A stretch of DNA of 64,000 bases from positions 1-64,000 of the forward strand of contig JADFDM010000003.1 in NCBI GenBank assembly GCA_018262795.1, written 5' to 3'. Below, piece by piece: positions 46,260 through 55,635 of the stretch. The number at the start of each line of letters is the position of its first letter. The first letter of the stretch is position 1. Source of the DNA: Sphingobacteriales bacterium. Its GTDB lineage: Bacteria > Bacteroidota > Bacteroidia > Chitinophagales > LD1. A model generated the notes under the pieces. That model saw nothing but the letters and a program-made list of their open reading frames with translations. It ran no database searches and had not been told where the DNA came from. The position numbers and the translations under genes were made by a program.

Positions 46260-46997
46260 GTGAAAAAATTATTCCTTCTTTTAATCACCATTTTATCGCT
46301 GAACATTGTTACCAATGCGCAGGACGATTTGCCGCCTCCCACCAGCAAACCCAAGGAAGACAGCCGCCCGCCCGATGATTTTGTAGGCTTTAAGGCAAAG
46401 AAGAAAGTGGATCTCTCTAAGTTTATTATCGAACCGAATTTTAATCTCTCCATAGGCTCCAATCAGATAGTAGTTGGTCTTTCGCCTTATGTAGGCTATA
46501 AAGTATGGGAGCCAAAGAGAGTAAAAGGGAACTCGGGTAATGTGGGCTTGTTTGCCGGTGGGGGTATTACCTACTTCTACAACGGGTATAGAAATATTCA
46601 GTTTACGGATGGCTCCGGCAATTCCTATTCTGCCAATGCTAACTGGCATACATACGGAGGAGGTGCTTTTTTGCAATACAATATTTGGAAAGGATTATTT
46701 GCCCGCATAAAGTTGGAAGTAGTTCACCGCTCCATTCAAGATTTTTACAGTGGCGGAGTTTATATACAAACGAACCCAGTCAATAATTCCTACAAAGTGA
46801 TAATTCCTAAAGTGGAAAAAACAATTCCAGCTTTATTGATTGGTGCGGGTTACAATTTGTTGCAAAGCCGCAACTTCTTTTTCCCTATCACGGTTTCTTA
46901 CAACATCCTTTATCCCTTTACCCCTTCCGATCAAAAAGCCTACTCTCTTTATCCGCGAGGCTTAGTGGTTCAGTTGGGCTTCATCAATATCTTCTGA
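46260..46997 (+). CDS. Outer-membrane beta-barrel protein
   Basis: This 245-residue protein starts at GTG 46260 (MKKLFLLLITILSLN, signal to TNAQ), which is the only start that includes the full signal peptide. The mature part is a short linker rich in proline (PPPTSKPKE), then alternating beta strands with glycine and aromatic belts, ending NIF. It resembles small Bacteroidota outer-membrane proteins of unknown ligand. A TATTTTCG box lies about 30 bases before the start. It converges on the M43 protease gene with a shared terminator. Confidence 0.8.
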   Translation: MKKLFLLLITILSLNIVTNAQDDLPPPTSKPKEDSRPPDDFVGFKAKKKVDLSKFIIEPNFNLSIGSNQIVVGLSPYVGYKVWEPKRVKGNSGNVGLFAGGGITYFYNGYRNIQFTDGSGNSYSANANWHTYGGGAFLQYNIWKGLFARIKLEVVHRSIQDFYSGGVYIQTNPVNNSYKVIIPKVEKTIPALLIGAGYNLLQSRNFFFPITVSYNILYPFTPSDQKAYSLYPRGLVVQLGFINIF

Positions 46998-47014
46998 TAA
47001 TTTTTCTGTCAATA

Positions 47015-47057
47015 AAAAATGGAGAAGAGTTCACCTGCTGAACCCTTCTCCATTTTT
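47015..47057. terminator. Bidirectional terminator between convergent genes
   Basis: AAAAATGGAGAAGAGTTC (47015-47032) pairs with GAACCCTTCTCCATTTTT (47040-47057), an 18-bp stem with one mismatch and a 7-nt loop. It has A/T runs on both sides and serves the plus gene and the minus-strand protease. Confidence 0.9.
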
Positions 47058-47071
47058 GTGGCACTCTTTTT

Positions 47072-50000
47072 TTATCGCGTAATCACTATCTGTTTAATAC
47101 CGCGAGCATTGCCCGCTTTTAATTCTATCAGATAAACTCCCGGTGAAAGCTGCGATATATCTAAGTCGGTTTTATGGCTGCGGATAGATTGTTGCAGAAC
47201 AGTTTGTCCGAGAATATTCCGAAGGCTCATTTCCAGTTCTGTTTCAGGTAAATCTGTACTAATCATTATCGTATTTGAAGCAGGATTGGGATGTACCGTG
47301 AAGGATAAGCCGGAGAGCACTTCGTCCAATCCGCTTATTTCGCTCACAATTACATTCGCGCTTTGCTCACAGCCGTTATGGTCTGTTACCGTTACACTAT
47401 AAGTTCCCACAGCAAGGTGGGTGGCCGGGTTACTCGTTTCCCCATTCGACCACTGATACGTGTAAGGGGCTGTGCCGCCCGTAATGCTGCTCACGCTTAC
47501 ACTTCCGTTGCTTTGCCCTGTAGTGGCATTGGTAGTGGAAGTGGCAAACTGCAAGGGAGCCGGGGAAGTGATACTAACGGCAACGGTAGCGCTGCATTGA
47601 TTGGCATCGGCTACGGTAAGGCTGTAAGTACCTGCGGCCACTTCGCTGAGTTGATCGCCCGAAACTCCATTGCTCCATTGATAGCTGTACGAAGGAGTAC
47701 CTCCGCTGGCGATAGCTCCGGCAGTGCCCGTGTGATCGCCAAAGCAAACAGTACTGCCGGAAGTAGTGGTAATGGTAACTGCACTTGGAGCCGTTATTAC
47801 AAACGAAGCAGAAGTAGAGCAGTGGTTGGCATCGTCCACCGTGACCGAATAATTACCTGCTGCCAAATTTGAAACGCTCGCAGCGGTGGCTCCCGATGAC
47901 CAGGTGTAAGCAAAGCCTGCGGTGCCACCACTCACCGTAGCCACAGCCGATCCGGAATTTCCATCTATGCAAGTGGGGTTTGTACTATTAATACTTACCG
48001 TTAACTCCGCAGGCTCTGTGACCGTGACGGTTTGCACTTCCTGGCAATTGTTGTTATCAGTGATGGTTACAGTGTAGGCTCCTGCTGTAAGGCCGCTGGC
48101 CATACTAGTGTTGGCGCCATTCGACCACGCAAAGCTATAAGGAGCGGTTCCATTATTCACCGATACATTCCCGGAGCCGTTGGCAAGGCCATAGCAAGTG
48201 ACATCTGTTGCCGTGATGCTCGCGCTCAAATTGCCCGAACTGCTCACGATACCCGATGCAGTTCCCGTGCAGTTGTTGTTATCTGTGATGGTTACTGAGT
48301 AAGTGCCCGCAGCTAATCCCGTTATAGTATTTCCCGTGGCTCCGCTACTCCAGTTATAGGAATATCCCGAAGCACCTCCTGTTGCTGTGATGGAGGCCGT
48401 GCCGGTATTAGAGCCGCAACCGGCAGAGGTAGTGCTCACATTTCCGCTGATAGCGGTTGGCTCAGTCACGGTTTCTGAAAGAATAGCCGAGCAGGAATTT
48501 CCATCGGTGATGGTCACCGTGTAAGTGCCTGCTGCCAGATTGTTGATAGTAGCAACCTGTGCGCCATTTGACCACAAATAAGTAATGGGTGCTGTGCCGC
48601 TGTTCACGGTTGCGCTGGCAGAGCCGTTAGTGCTGCCATTGCAAGTAGCAGCGACAGACGAGCCAATGGCAGCAATAGAGCCGATGTTGCTGACGTTGGC
48701 AGAGGCGGTGGCGGTGCAGTTGTGATTATCTGTTACCGTAACGATATAAGAACCTGCACTGAGATTGTTTAGCGAAGTAGTAGTCGCACCGTTGTTCCAA
48801 CTAAAAGTGTATGGCGAAGTACCACCATTTGCGCTTACACTCGCACTTCCGTTATTAGCTCCGCAAGCGGCATCGTTGGCGGTGGTCTGTGGCAGCAGTG
48901 CGGCAGGCTCACCCACCACTTGCGAAAGAGTAGCACTGCACGAATGCGCATCGGTAATGGTCACACTGTAGTTGCCCGCTGCAATCCCATTTAGATTTTG
49001 AGTGGCGGTTCCATTGCTCCAATTATAAGTATAAGAGGGAGTGCCACCGCTCACGGTTATATTCACGGCACCACTATTTCCGCCATAACAGGAAACAGCC
49101 GTGGCAGTAGCGGAAGTGCTCAGTACCGCAGGCTCGGTAATGATAGCCGATGCACTGGCCGAACAGTTGGCAGCATCTGTCACGGTGAGGGTATAATTCC
49201 CAGCGGCAAGATTTGAAATGGAAGAAGTACTCTGCCCACTGCTCCAAACGAACGTGAAGGAAGGAGTACCGGCTGCTGCGGTAATTCCTATGCTGCCATT
49301 GGCATGGCCAAAGCAACTGATGTTAGTGACGGAAGGGCCGGTAAGGTGAATAGCCGGATGAACAGTGGCCGTAACGGGCACTCTTTCCGAAACGCAGGAA
49401 GGGCCGCTGATGATCCAATCGTAGCAGTAGTAGTAATAATTGTTGGGCACCGTGTTGCCGGTGATAGAGAGGTATCCCCCGGCATCATTGAAAGGAAAAT
49501 AGTTGGTGCTGAAATTGTTTCGGTACAGATTGATGTTGCTGCCGCTTGGCAATCCGAGTTTATAACCCGTGCCAACGGATAGCGCAAAGTTAAGCGCCAC
49601 TCTGCTGCCTCCGTTTGGAACATTCACGGTAGTGGTGGCTATTACAGTGCCACTGCTGTTCTGCAATTCAAAGGTGCGGTTGCCCGCGCCTTGCGCATAT
49701 ACATACACCGATTGCAGCGTGCAGGGTTGCAACACATTAAAAATGAGATACCAAGCGCTATTTAAATTTCCTCCACCTCCGGTATTATCTGTGCGACCTA
49801 CATGGTAGGTGGCTCCGGTAGCAGTCGTTTCGGCATAGTAAGTGGTGTTGGTAGAAATGCTTGGCGTAGTAAATGGATTTCCGGTACTGATAGGGGTGGA
49901 GGCGTTTGCACTGCTATACCATTTAATGGTATCGCCCGAGGTAGCCATCAAGGTCACCGTGCCGGTTCCGCAGCGGCTTCCTCCGGTTACGGTAGGCGCT

Positions 50001-51238
50001 GTTGGCTTGTTGATGACGATATAGCCCGATTGAATCTTTGTATTATTTCCGAAAGCATTAGTAACCGTTAAAGAAACAGAGTAGGTGCCATTGGCCGTGT
50101 AAGTATGTGCCGGATTTTGCTGTGCCGAGGTGCTGCCATCTCCGAAATTCCACAACCAAGTGGTAGGGCTTCCGCTGCTGAGGTCGGTAAATTGAATTTG
50201 ACCGGTACAGGAAGTAGTAGCGTTGGCACTAAAATTAGCCACGGGAGTTTGAGTTACCGGTGTGCAACCTAAGGAAGAGAGCAGCGAGGAACGCGCCCCT
50301 CCGCTGGCAAAGAGTGCACTGCTGCGGGCATACTGCCCGTTAGTAAACATATTCATACAAGCATCATCAGTATAGTCCATGTAGTTCATAAACATATCTC
50401 CGTTGGGGCCGTTGCTGCACGACACCGAAGGGAAGGTGGGGCAGCCGTAATGCTCGCTTCCCTGATTAGGCGTGTCATTCACATTATCAGAGCCGCTGCA
50501 ACTGCCGTTGTCATCTCCCCAAATATGATACAGATTCAACCAGTGGCCAATCTCGTGGGTGGCCGTTCTTCCGAGATTATAAGGCGACTGCGCGGTTCCC
50601 GTACTTCCGAAAGCTGTGTAGTTAATTACTACGCCATCCGTAGCTGAAGCCCCACCGGGAAATTGAGCATAGCCCAGCAGGCTGCCGCCTAAGTTACATA
50701 CCCAGATGTTGAGGTACGAAGCAGCCGGCCAGGCATCATCGCCACCGGAATTATTGTGCTTCACATTATCGTTAGTAGAAAAAGAGGAAGTAGTGGTGGA
50801 CTTGCGCACAATGCCCGTAGTGGTATTTCCATTGGGGTCGCGGCTGGCAAGGCAAAATTCGATTTGATAATCGGCTACTAAACTTTGCCATACCGAAGGC
50901 GTGTTAGTCCAGTCGGGGTTCAACTTTTGGTAGTCTAAATTCAAGCGATCTATCTGCGATTGTATTTGAGCAGTGCTGATGTTTTGCGCAGTGTTGGCAT
51001 ACACCACATGCACTACGGTAGGGATGGTGATAATGGAGCGATTGGCAGAGTTAGTAGGCTTGGCTACGTACTGCTGCGTTTGCTGCTCCACCGCTTGCAT
51101 TTGTGCGGCTAATTGAGGGTTCTGTTGTAATTGCATTTGCAGATAATCCATCGTGGCGCAACGGCCTTGTGCTAAAGCTGAAGGATGCACTACGATCACA
51201 AAAATGATGACGGATAAAAAAGATAAAATCTTGTTCAT
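47072..51238 (-). CDS. M43-family metalloprotease with PKD and SprB-like repeats, T9SS cargo
   Basis: From ATG 51238 ([13 protein letters not shown]; a TTG at 51259 is the alternative) the product is 1388 residues. After the signal peptide comes a pappalysin-like (M43) zinc protease domain with [11 protein letters not shown] (His228, Glu229, His232, His238) and [12 protein letters not shown] as Met-turn. A PKD domain ([11 protein letters not shown], near 370), a lectin-like region and nine SprB-like repeats of about 78 residues (one Cys each, SGGTxxYxYxWSNG, then TVTD) follow. It ends with a type A T9SS tail ([10 protein letters not shown], ending KQIVITR). A secreted protease anchored or released at the surface. 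Confidence 0.92.
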   Translation of the reverse strand: MNKILSFLSVIIFVIVVHPSALAQGRCATMDYLQMQLQQNPQLAAQMQAVEQQTQQYVAKPTNSANRSIITIPTVVHVVYANTAQNISTAQIQSQIDRLNLDYQKLNPDWTNTPSVWQSLVADYQIEFCLASRDPNGNTTTGIVRKSTTTSSFSTNDNVKHNNSGGDDAWPAASYLNIWVCNLGGSLLGYAQFPGGASATDGVVINYTAFGSTGTAQSPYNLGRTATHEIGHWLNLYHIWGDDNGSCSGSDNVNDTPNQGSEHYGCPTFPSVSCSNGPNGDMFMNYMDYTDDACMNMFTNGQYARSSALFASGGARSSLLSSLGCTPVTQTPVANFSANATTSCTGQIQFTDLSSGSPTTWLWNFGDGSTSAQQNPAHTYTANGTYSVSLTVTNAFGNNTKIQSGYIVINKPTAPTVTGGSRCGTGTVTLMATSGDTIKWYSSANASTPISTGNPFTTPSISTNTTYYAETTATGATYHVGRTDNTGGGGNLNSAWYLIFNVLQPCTLQSVYVYAQGAGNRTFELQNSSGTVIATTTVNVPNGGSRVALNFALSVGTGYKLGLPSGSNINLYRNNFSTNYFPFNDAGGYLSITGNTVPNNYYYYCYDWIISGPSCVSERVPVTATVHPAIHLTGPSVTNISCFGHANGSIGITAAAGTPSFTFVWSSGQSTSSISNLAAGNYTLTVTDAANCSASASAIITEPAVLSTSATATAVSCYGGNSGAVNITVSGGTPSYTYNWSNGTATQNLNGIAAGNYSVTITDAHSCSATLSQVVGEPAALLPQTTANDAACGANNGSASVSANGGTSPYTFSWNNGATTTSLNNLSAGSYIVTVTDNHNCTATASANVSNIGSIAAIGSSVAATCNGSTNGSASATVNSGTAPITYLWSNGAQVATINNLAAGTYTVTITDGNSCSAILSETVTEPTAISGNVSTTSAGCGSNTGTASITATGGASGYSYNWSSGATGNTITGLAAGTYSVTITDNNNCTGTASGIVSSSGNLSASITATDVTCYGLANGSGNVSVNNGTAPYSFAWSNGANTSMASGLTAGAYTVTITDNNNCQEVQTVTVTEPAELTVSINSTNPTCIDGNSGSAVATVSGGTAGFAYTWSSGATAASVSNLAAGNYSVTVDDANHCSTSASFVITAPSAVTITTTSGSTVCFGDHTGTAGAIASGGTPSYSYQWSNGVSGDQLSEVAAGTYSLTVADANQCSATVAVSITSPAPLQFATSTTNATTGQSNGSVSVSSITGGTAPYTYQWSNGETSNPATHLAVGTYSVTVTDHNGCEQSANVIVSEISGLDEVLSGLSFTVHPNPASNTIMISTDLPETELEMSLRNILGQTVLQQSIRSHKTDLDISQLSPGVYLIELKAGNARGIKQIVITR

Positions 51239-51273
51239 GAACGAGTTTGAATTCTTCAAAGTAAGAGAATTTT

Positions 51274-51334
51274 GAGCGAAAGATTTTTTACCGGTGGCAA
51301 AGAGGTAGTAAGATGTGAAAGAAGTGGGCTTTGT
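51274..51334. repeat. 61-nt direct repeat, copy a
   Basis: Matches 54041-54101 at 55 of 61 positions, same orientation. It starts GAGCGAAAGATTTTT and ends GTGGGCTTTGT. The two copies flank the RCC1 and RAYT genes. Confidence 0.7.
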
Positions 51335-51357
51335 CTATTTCTCCTCCCCATAGTTTT

Positions 51358-51390
51358 GACCTTAGAGGTTTTTTTTAAACCTATAAGGTC
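51358..51390. repeat. 33-nt palindrome
   Basis: GACCTTA (51358-51364) and AGGTTT pair with AAACCT and TAAGGTC (51377-51390) across one G-A mismatch and a T5 loop. It looks like a free-standing palindromic repeat. The gap it lies in (51239-51788) has no credible gene. Confidence 0.6.
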
Positions 51391-51456
51391 TGCATGGCTA
51401 AACTTCCGATTGCGCCTTACTAACAAAACGAAGAGGAGTAGCCACCTTCGTGCCTT

Positions 51457-51490
51457 GCAAGTTCTCCGCTTGCGAGATCCTACGCTGCAA
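51457..51490. repeat. REP-like sequence, diverged copy R1
   Basis: GCAAGTTCTCC...CCTACGCTGCAA aligns with 53351-53383 with one gap. It shares TTCTCC and CCTACGCTGCAA but has lost part of the palindrome. Confidence 0.5.
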
Positions 51491-51650
51491 AAGGCGCAAA
51501 AATTATCCAAACGATAAACCTCGCATAAAATACAATGAATAAGGCACCTTCATGCCCCGCCTTGTTTCCAAAGCCTTTGCACCACGTGTGTTCGTGCGGA
51601 GCGAAACCTGGGGTCGGTAGGAACAAATTCTACCTTTCCGCGCAGGATAG

Positions 51651-51672
51651 GCCGCAGGCGACCCTGCGAAAG
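51651..51672. repeat. REP-like hairpin, copy of 39014-39035
   Basis: GCCGCAGGCGACCCTGCGAAAG differs by one base from 39014-39035; the stem is CGCAGG/CCTGCG. Confidence 0.6.
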
Positions 51673-51788
51673 AAAATGACATCCTGTGAAGCGTCAACGC
51701 AATGCAGTTCTTTGCGCTGTTTATTTTTGGAAAGGAAACCCTGCTGGGAAGGATTATCCGATTAGCACATTGTCCTATTTTTCCTTTC

Positions 51789-53177
51789 CTATTCCTTCAC
51801 AAATTTTCCTCGGCTCTGTTTATCCTCGTCAAATAAACTGATGAAATAAACACCGGCAGTAAGTGAAGAAATGTCAATGGCTGATTGATAATTGCTCCTT
51901 GGTAATTGTAGAACCTGCTGCCCAACGGCATCGTATATTTTCACCAATGCCTGTTGACCGCGAACGGTAGACGTGATGGTAATAAAACTGTTTGCCGGGT
52001 TGGGGTAAACCGTAAGGGCTGAAAAGCGATCATTTACTTCTTCAATGCCAACATTCAAGCATGGGGCACCAACTATCACCTGCACAGGGATTAACATAGA
52101 GGTATTTGTACTATCTCCTAATTGCCCTTGACTATTGTTTCCACAAGCCCACACACTACCATCATTTTTCAGAAAGAGAGAATGAAGATCGCCTGCTGCT
52201 ATGGCGGTGATGCTCGATAGTGCGGTCATCTGAACTGGTGTACTACCGCCATTAGTTGTTCCATTGCCTAATTGTCCATCCATGTTTATTCCGCAAACCC
52301 ATACGCTGCCATCATTTTTCAGAAAGAGAGAATGAGCACCACCTCCCGCCATGGCAATGATGCCCGTTAGCCCACTCACCTGAATCGGTGCGCTGCTATT
52401 CGTATTTGTTCCATTGCCCAATTGCCCAAAAAAATTCATGCCACAAGCCCATACACTACCATCATTTTTCAGAAAAAGAGAATGAGTGCCTCCTGCTGCT
52501 ATTGCGATGATGCCGGAAAGTCCGTTCACCTGAACCGGTATGATACTACTATTACTTATTGCATTGCCTAATTGTCCAAATAAATTCATACCGCAAGCCC
52601 ATACACTGCCATCATTTTTCAGAAAGAGAGAATGGAAATTTCCTGCTGCAATGGCAGTGATACCCGAAAGACCACTCACTTGAATCGGTATGTTGCTACT
52701 ATCCGTTGTTCCATCGCCTAATTGTCCATAAGCATTCCAGCCGCAAGCCCAAACGTTGCTATCATTTTTCAGAAACAGGGAATGATATTTTCCTGCTGCA
52801 ATGGCTATGATGTCAGATAGGCCGTTTACCTGAATCGCTGTGTGTTTTTCAGTATTTGTTCCATCGCCCAATTCGCCATAACTATTATCCCCGCATGCCC
52901 AAATGCTACTATCATTTTTCAGAAAGAGGGAATGGGCTAATCCTCCTGCTATAGCGGTGATGTCGGTTAGTCCAACTACCTGAACCGTTGTGTTGCTACT
53001 ATCCGTTGTCCCATCGCCTAATTGTCCATAAGAATTATCTCCGCAAGCTTTTGGAGAGCCGGGAATGTTGCATAGGAAATAGGAAGAATGGGAGTAACTT
53101 CCCAAAAATATGGCTTGTGCATTTGCACTCATACTTATGCCGAGCACTGTAATGGTGAGGAGTAGTAGATTTTTCAT
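51789..53177 (-). CDS. RCC1-repeat secreted protein with T9SS tail
   Basis: The 462-residue product has a signal peptide (MKNLLLLTITVLGIS to ANAQ), seven RCC1-type beta-propeller repeats (GSVWACGxNxxGQLG, then HSLFLKNDGS) and a type A T9SS domain (LTVYPNPANS, ending KFVKE). Six repeats are exactly 50 residues long and nearly identical, forming a 150-bp DNA period. RCC1 propellers bind proteins or DNA in eukaryotes; in secreted bacterial proteins they probably mediate surface binding. It lies in a repeat-rich segment with the RAYT remnant. Confidence 0.92.
   Translation of the reverse strand: MKNLLLLTITVLGISMSANAQAIFLGSYSHSSYFLCNIPGSPKACGDNSYGQLGDGTTDSSNTTVQVVGLTDITAIAGGLAHSLFLKNDSSIWACGDNSYGELGDGTNTEKHTAIQVNGLSDIIAIAAGKYHSLFLKNDSNVWACGWNAYGQLGDGTTDSSNIPIQVSGLSGITAIAAGNFHSLFLKNDGSVWACGMNLFGQLGNAISNSSIIPVQVNGLSGIIAIAAGGTHSLFLKNDGSVWACGMNFFGQLGNGTNTNSSAPIQVSGLTGIIAMAGGGAHSLFLKNDGSVWVCGINMDGQLGNGTTNGGSTPVQMTALSSITAIAAGDLHSLFLKNDGSVWACGNNSQGQLGDSTNTSMLIPVQVIVGAPCLNVGIEEVNDRFSALTVYPNPANSFITITSTVRGQQALVKIYDAVGQQVLQLPRSNYQSAIDISSLTAGVYFISLFDEDKQSRGKFVKE
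52161..53060 (-). repeat. 150-bp tandem repeat inside the RCC1 gene
   Basis: ATCATTTTTCAGAAA (read on the plus strand, with minor variants) recurs at 52161, 52311, 52461, 52611, 52761 and 52911, exactly 150 bases apart. The units are similar enough for slippage or recombination to change copy number. Confidence 0.9.
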
Positions 53178-53348
53178 AAGGCTTTGGGTTTAGTGACAAA
53201 CTAAATTAGGAGTTAATCGTTCTCTCATCTTGATTCTTATCTCTTGACTCTTGGTTCTCGTTTATTGCAACAGCAAGGTAATTAAAATAGCCCACGGTTT
53301 AAACCTAGGCTATGAAACGAGCAAACAACAAAACCGTTTTTTGCTCCC

Positions 53349-53377
53349 CCGCAGGTTCTCCATTTCGGGAACCTACG
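53349..53377. repeat. REP-like palindrome R2, left of the RAYT
   Basis: CCGCAGGTTCTCCATTTCGG followed by GAACCTACG is the reverse complement of most of 53999-54028, so the two flank the RAYT in inverted orientation. The stem has two mismatches. Confidence 0.7.
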
Positions 53378-53418
53378 CTGCAACTGCGCAAGCTGCTCAA
53401 GTATGCAAACTATACTAC

Positions 53419-53968
53419 TCACTCCACGCTTCTGTAATCTTTCGGTTTAAAGTGGCTAAAAGTGCCTAATTCGTAATAAGCCGCACTGCTGTGTTCATAA
53501 TCGGTAAAGGTATCGGATAACTTCCATTTACCTCGCACTGGGTTGTAGTGTATGTAATTCAATTTCTCCAAAAGAAACTTGTCGGTAAAAAGAGGGTTCA
53601 AACACCTTATGCTTTTGTCCTTTCTTTTTTTCGTGAGCATACACAGCATTTGATAAATTGAGAAGCATATTTACTTGCCCTGCTTCCTGCAATCGTTTAA
53701 TGATTTCGTATGCGATAAACCGCTTACCGTTAGCTACCACTTTGTTTAATGATTTATCGGTTTGCGTTAACTGTAGTATTGCATGAAAGTGGTTGGGCAT
53801 AATTACAAATGACTTTACTTCGGCCAATTTGTTTTGGTGCAGGTAGTCAAACCAGCGATACACCAAATCGTAGCTTTTTGTTAATTGAAACAATGGCAGC
53901 CAATTACAACAAGTAAAGGTGACAAACCAACGAGTATATACTGTGCTGTGTTCCGTTCGTACCGACAT
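53419..53968 (-). pseudogene. REP-associated tyrosine transposase (RAYT), broken by a frameshift
   Basis: ATG 53968 opens a Y1-transposase frame with IMPNHFHAILQL (the HUH-type metal motif) and ANGKRFIAYEIIKR (catalytic tyrosine). The frame is lost at an A5/T5 run at 53587-53591, and the rest (FTDKFLLEKLNYIHYNPVRG, ending at 53419) continues in another frame. Removing one T restores one product of about 180 residues. RAYTs act on REP palindromes; inverted REP-like sequences lie 41 bp downstream and 30 bp upstream. The gene looks inactive. Confidence 0.85.
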
Positions 53969-53998
53969 ATACTAAAGGTAGTGATTTTGCATGAACTG

Positions 53999-54028
53999 CC
54001 GCAGGTTCCCGAAATGGAGAACCTGCGG
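53999..54028. repeat. REP-like palindrome R3, right of the RAYT
   Basis: CCGCAGGTTC and GAACCTGCGG form a perfect 10-bp stem with a 10-nt loop (CCGAAATGGA). It is the intact member of the family. Confidence 0.75.
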
Positions 54029-54040
54029 AGGCGAAATTTC

Positions 54041-54101
54041 GAGCGAAAGATTTTTGACCGATCGTGAACAGGTAGTAAGATGTGAAAGAAGTGGGCTTTG
54101 T
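54041..54101. repeat. 61-nt direct repeat, copy b
   Basis: Matches 51274-51334 at 55 of 61 positions, same orientation, 2.7 kb away. Confidence 0.7.
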
Positions 54102-54103
54102 GT

Positions 54104-54184
54104 TTATTGGAACAATGGCAACCAATTACAACCAGTTAAGAAGACCAACCAACAAGTAGTTGTACTAGTGTGCTTCGTTCACAT
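54104..54184 (-). pseudogene. Decayed N-terminal remnant of a second RAYT copy
   Basis: Reading from ATG 54184, the frame (with an in-frame stop at codon 2) gives TKHTSTTTCWLVFLTGCNW and LPLFQ. This aligns with the start of the RAYT at 53968 (RTEHSTVYTRWFVTFTCCNW, LPLFQ). It ends at the 61-nt repeat. It is a truncated, dead copy in the same orientation. The sequence up to 54333 shows no gene. Confidence 0.6.
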
Positions 54185-54333
54185 ATACGATGCGTAGTCG
54201 GGGTGCCGACTCCGAGCGCAAGCGCAGCAATTAGAAGACAAAACTCGACCAAGAAATTTTAGATTACACATAGCTCTTCGGGCAAGCCCGTGCGAATAAT
54301 GCTGCGAAAAAAGAAGAAAAAATAAGCGGAGGT

Positions 54334-55263
54334 TTAGCCCTCGAGCACTATATCAAACTGCACCAGTTCGATGAAACTGCGCACGCGGTCTTCAATATCT
54401 TTATGAGTGAGATGTTTCAGCCTTTCGGTGCCAAATTTCTCGACACAATAACTCGCCATTGTAGAGCCATAAATGATAGCTCGCTTCATGTTCTCGAAAC
54501 TGATGTCGCGAGTTTTGTCAATAAATCCGCAGAAACCTCCGGCAAAAGTATCGCCTGCACCGGTGGGGTCAAACACATCATCTAAAGGCAATGCCGGAGC
54601 AAAAAATACCTCGTTCTCGCGGAACAAGAGCGCCCCGTGTTCGCCTTTCTTTATAATGAGATATTCGGGACCCATGGTTAGAATTTTTTTGGCGGCCTTT
54701 ACTAAAGAATATTCGCCTGAAAGCTCACGGGCTTCGGCATCGTTAATCGCCAGCACATCCACCTTCTTAATCACTTCTTTCAGCGGATTAATAAAGTCGG
54801 GAGTCATCCAAAAATTCATGGTATCCATCACTACCAACTTAGGCCGCTCCGGCAATTGCATAATTACCTTTAATTGAAGATGGGGATCAATGTTACCTAA
54901 CAGCAACACATCGCTGTCCCAGTACGATTCGGGAATCACCGGATCGAATTCTAACAACACATTCAGGTCGGTAATTAAAGTATCGCGGCTGTTCATATCC
55001 AAGTGATATTTACCACTCCAGAAAAAAGATTTTTTGCCCGACTTAATTTCTATGCCCTCGGTATTTACTCCGCGCTCGCGCAGCAATTCCAACTCCTTCA
55101 TATCAAAATCATCGCCAATGATGGAAACAATATTTACTCTTTCTGAAAAATAAGATGCGCTCCAAGCTATATAAGTAGCGGCTCCTCCCACTATTTTATC
55201 GGTTTTCCCAAAAGGGGTTTCAATGGCATCAAAGGCTACGGTTCCTACGGTAAGTAATGACAT
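54334..55263 (-). CDS. PfkB family sugar/nucleoside kinase
   Basis: The 309-residue cytosolic kinase has the N-terminal GGAATYIAWSA sugar-binding glycines and the C-terminal signature DPTGAGDTFAGG with catalytic Asp. Members phosphorylate ribose, fructose derivatives, adenosine and similar compounds; this one lacks features that would fix the substrate, though the compact size and VKAAKKILTMGPEYLIIKKG block fit a nucleoside or ribokinase-like enzyme. It is single on the minus strand. No strong promoter box is close upstream. Confidence 0.92.
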   Translation of the reverse strand: MSLLTVGTVAFDAIETPFGKTDKIVGGAATYIAWSASYFSERVNIVSIIGDDFDMKELELLRERGVNTEGIEIKSGKKSFFWSGKYHLDMNSRDTLITDLNVLLEFDPVIPESYWDSDVLLLGNIDPHLQLKVIMQLPERPKLVVMDTMNFWMTPDFINPLKEVIKKVDVLAINDAEARELSGEYSLVKAAKKILTMGPEYLIIKKGEHGALLFRENEVFFAPALPLDDVFDPTGAGDTFAGGFCGFIDKTRDISFENMKRAIIYGSTMASYCVEKFGTERLKHLTHKDIEDRVRSFIELVQFDIVLEG

Positions 55264-55635
55264 GGTGGTTGATTATTGGGTTATTAGTTAATCGCTCTTG
55301 TGTCTAATGTCTAACACCTAACGATTTAAAGGCGGTAAATATAGTTCCACAGATTTTAAAAGAGAGAACCTTCCCATGTTTTTTGCGCTGCTGTGCCAGT
55401 CGTGCGCAGTGAATTTATGTGTTTGGCAGACGAAGGCAGAGTTTTCAGACAGCAATTAATTATTCCCGCATGTAACCAATTTGCTGTGGTTTCGTAGAAA
55501 ATGTGACTGAGATTATTTTGTACGATTGGAACAGTTGGATGACTTTGTATAGTAAAAGGATGTGGAACTCTTTTTCGGCCAAAACCGATTCGAGAAAAAT
55601 ATTGATTGAGTATTAAAGAATTTATCTAAACCGAG
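55264..55635. other. Gene-free 372-bp gap between divergent genes
   Basis: No credible frame. TTATTTTG near 55514 and TATGTGTTTG near 55413 resemble weak -7 boxes and may drive the plus-strand gene at 55636. Nothing else was noticed. Confidence 0.4.

Noticed and set aside
53904-54125. 73-codon minus-strand frame over the REP and 61-nt repeat
   Set aside because: It reads through palindromes and repeat DNA and partly over the RAYT in another frame; it is best explained by those elements.
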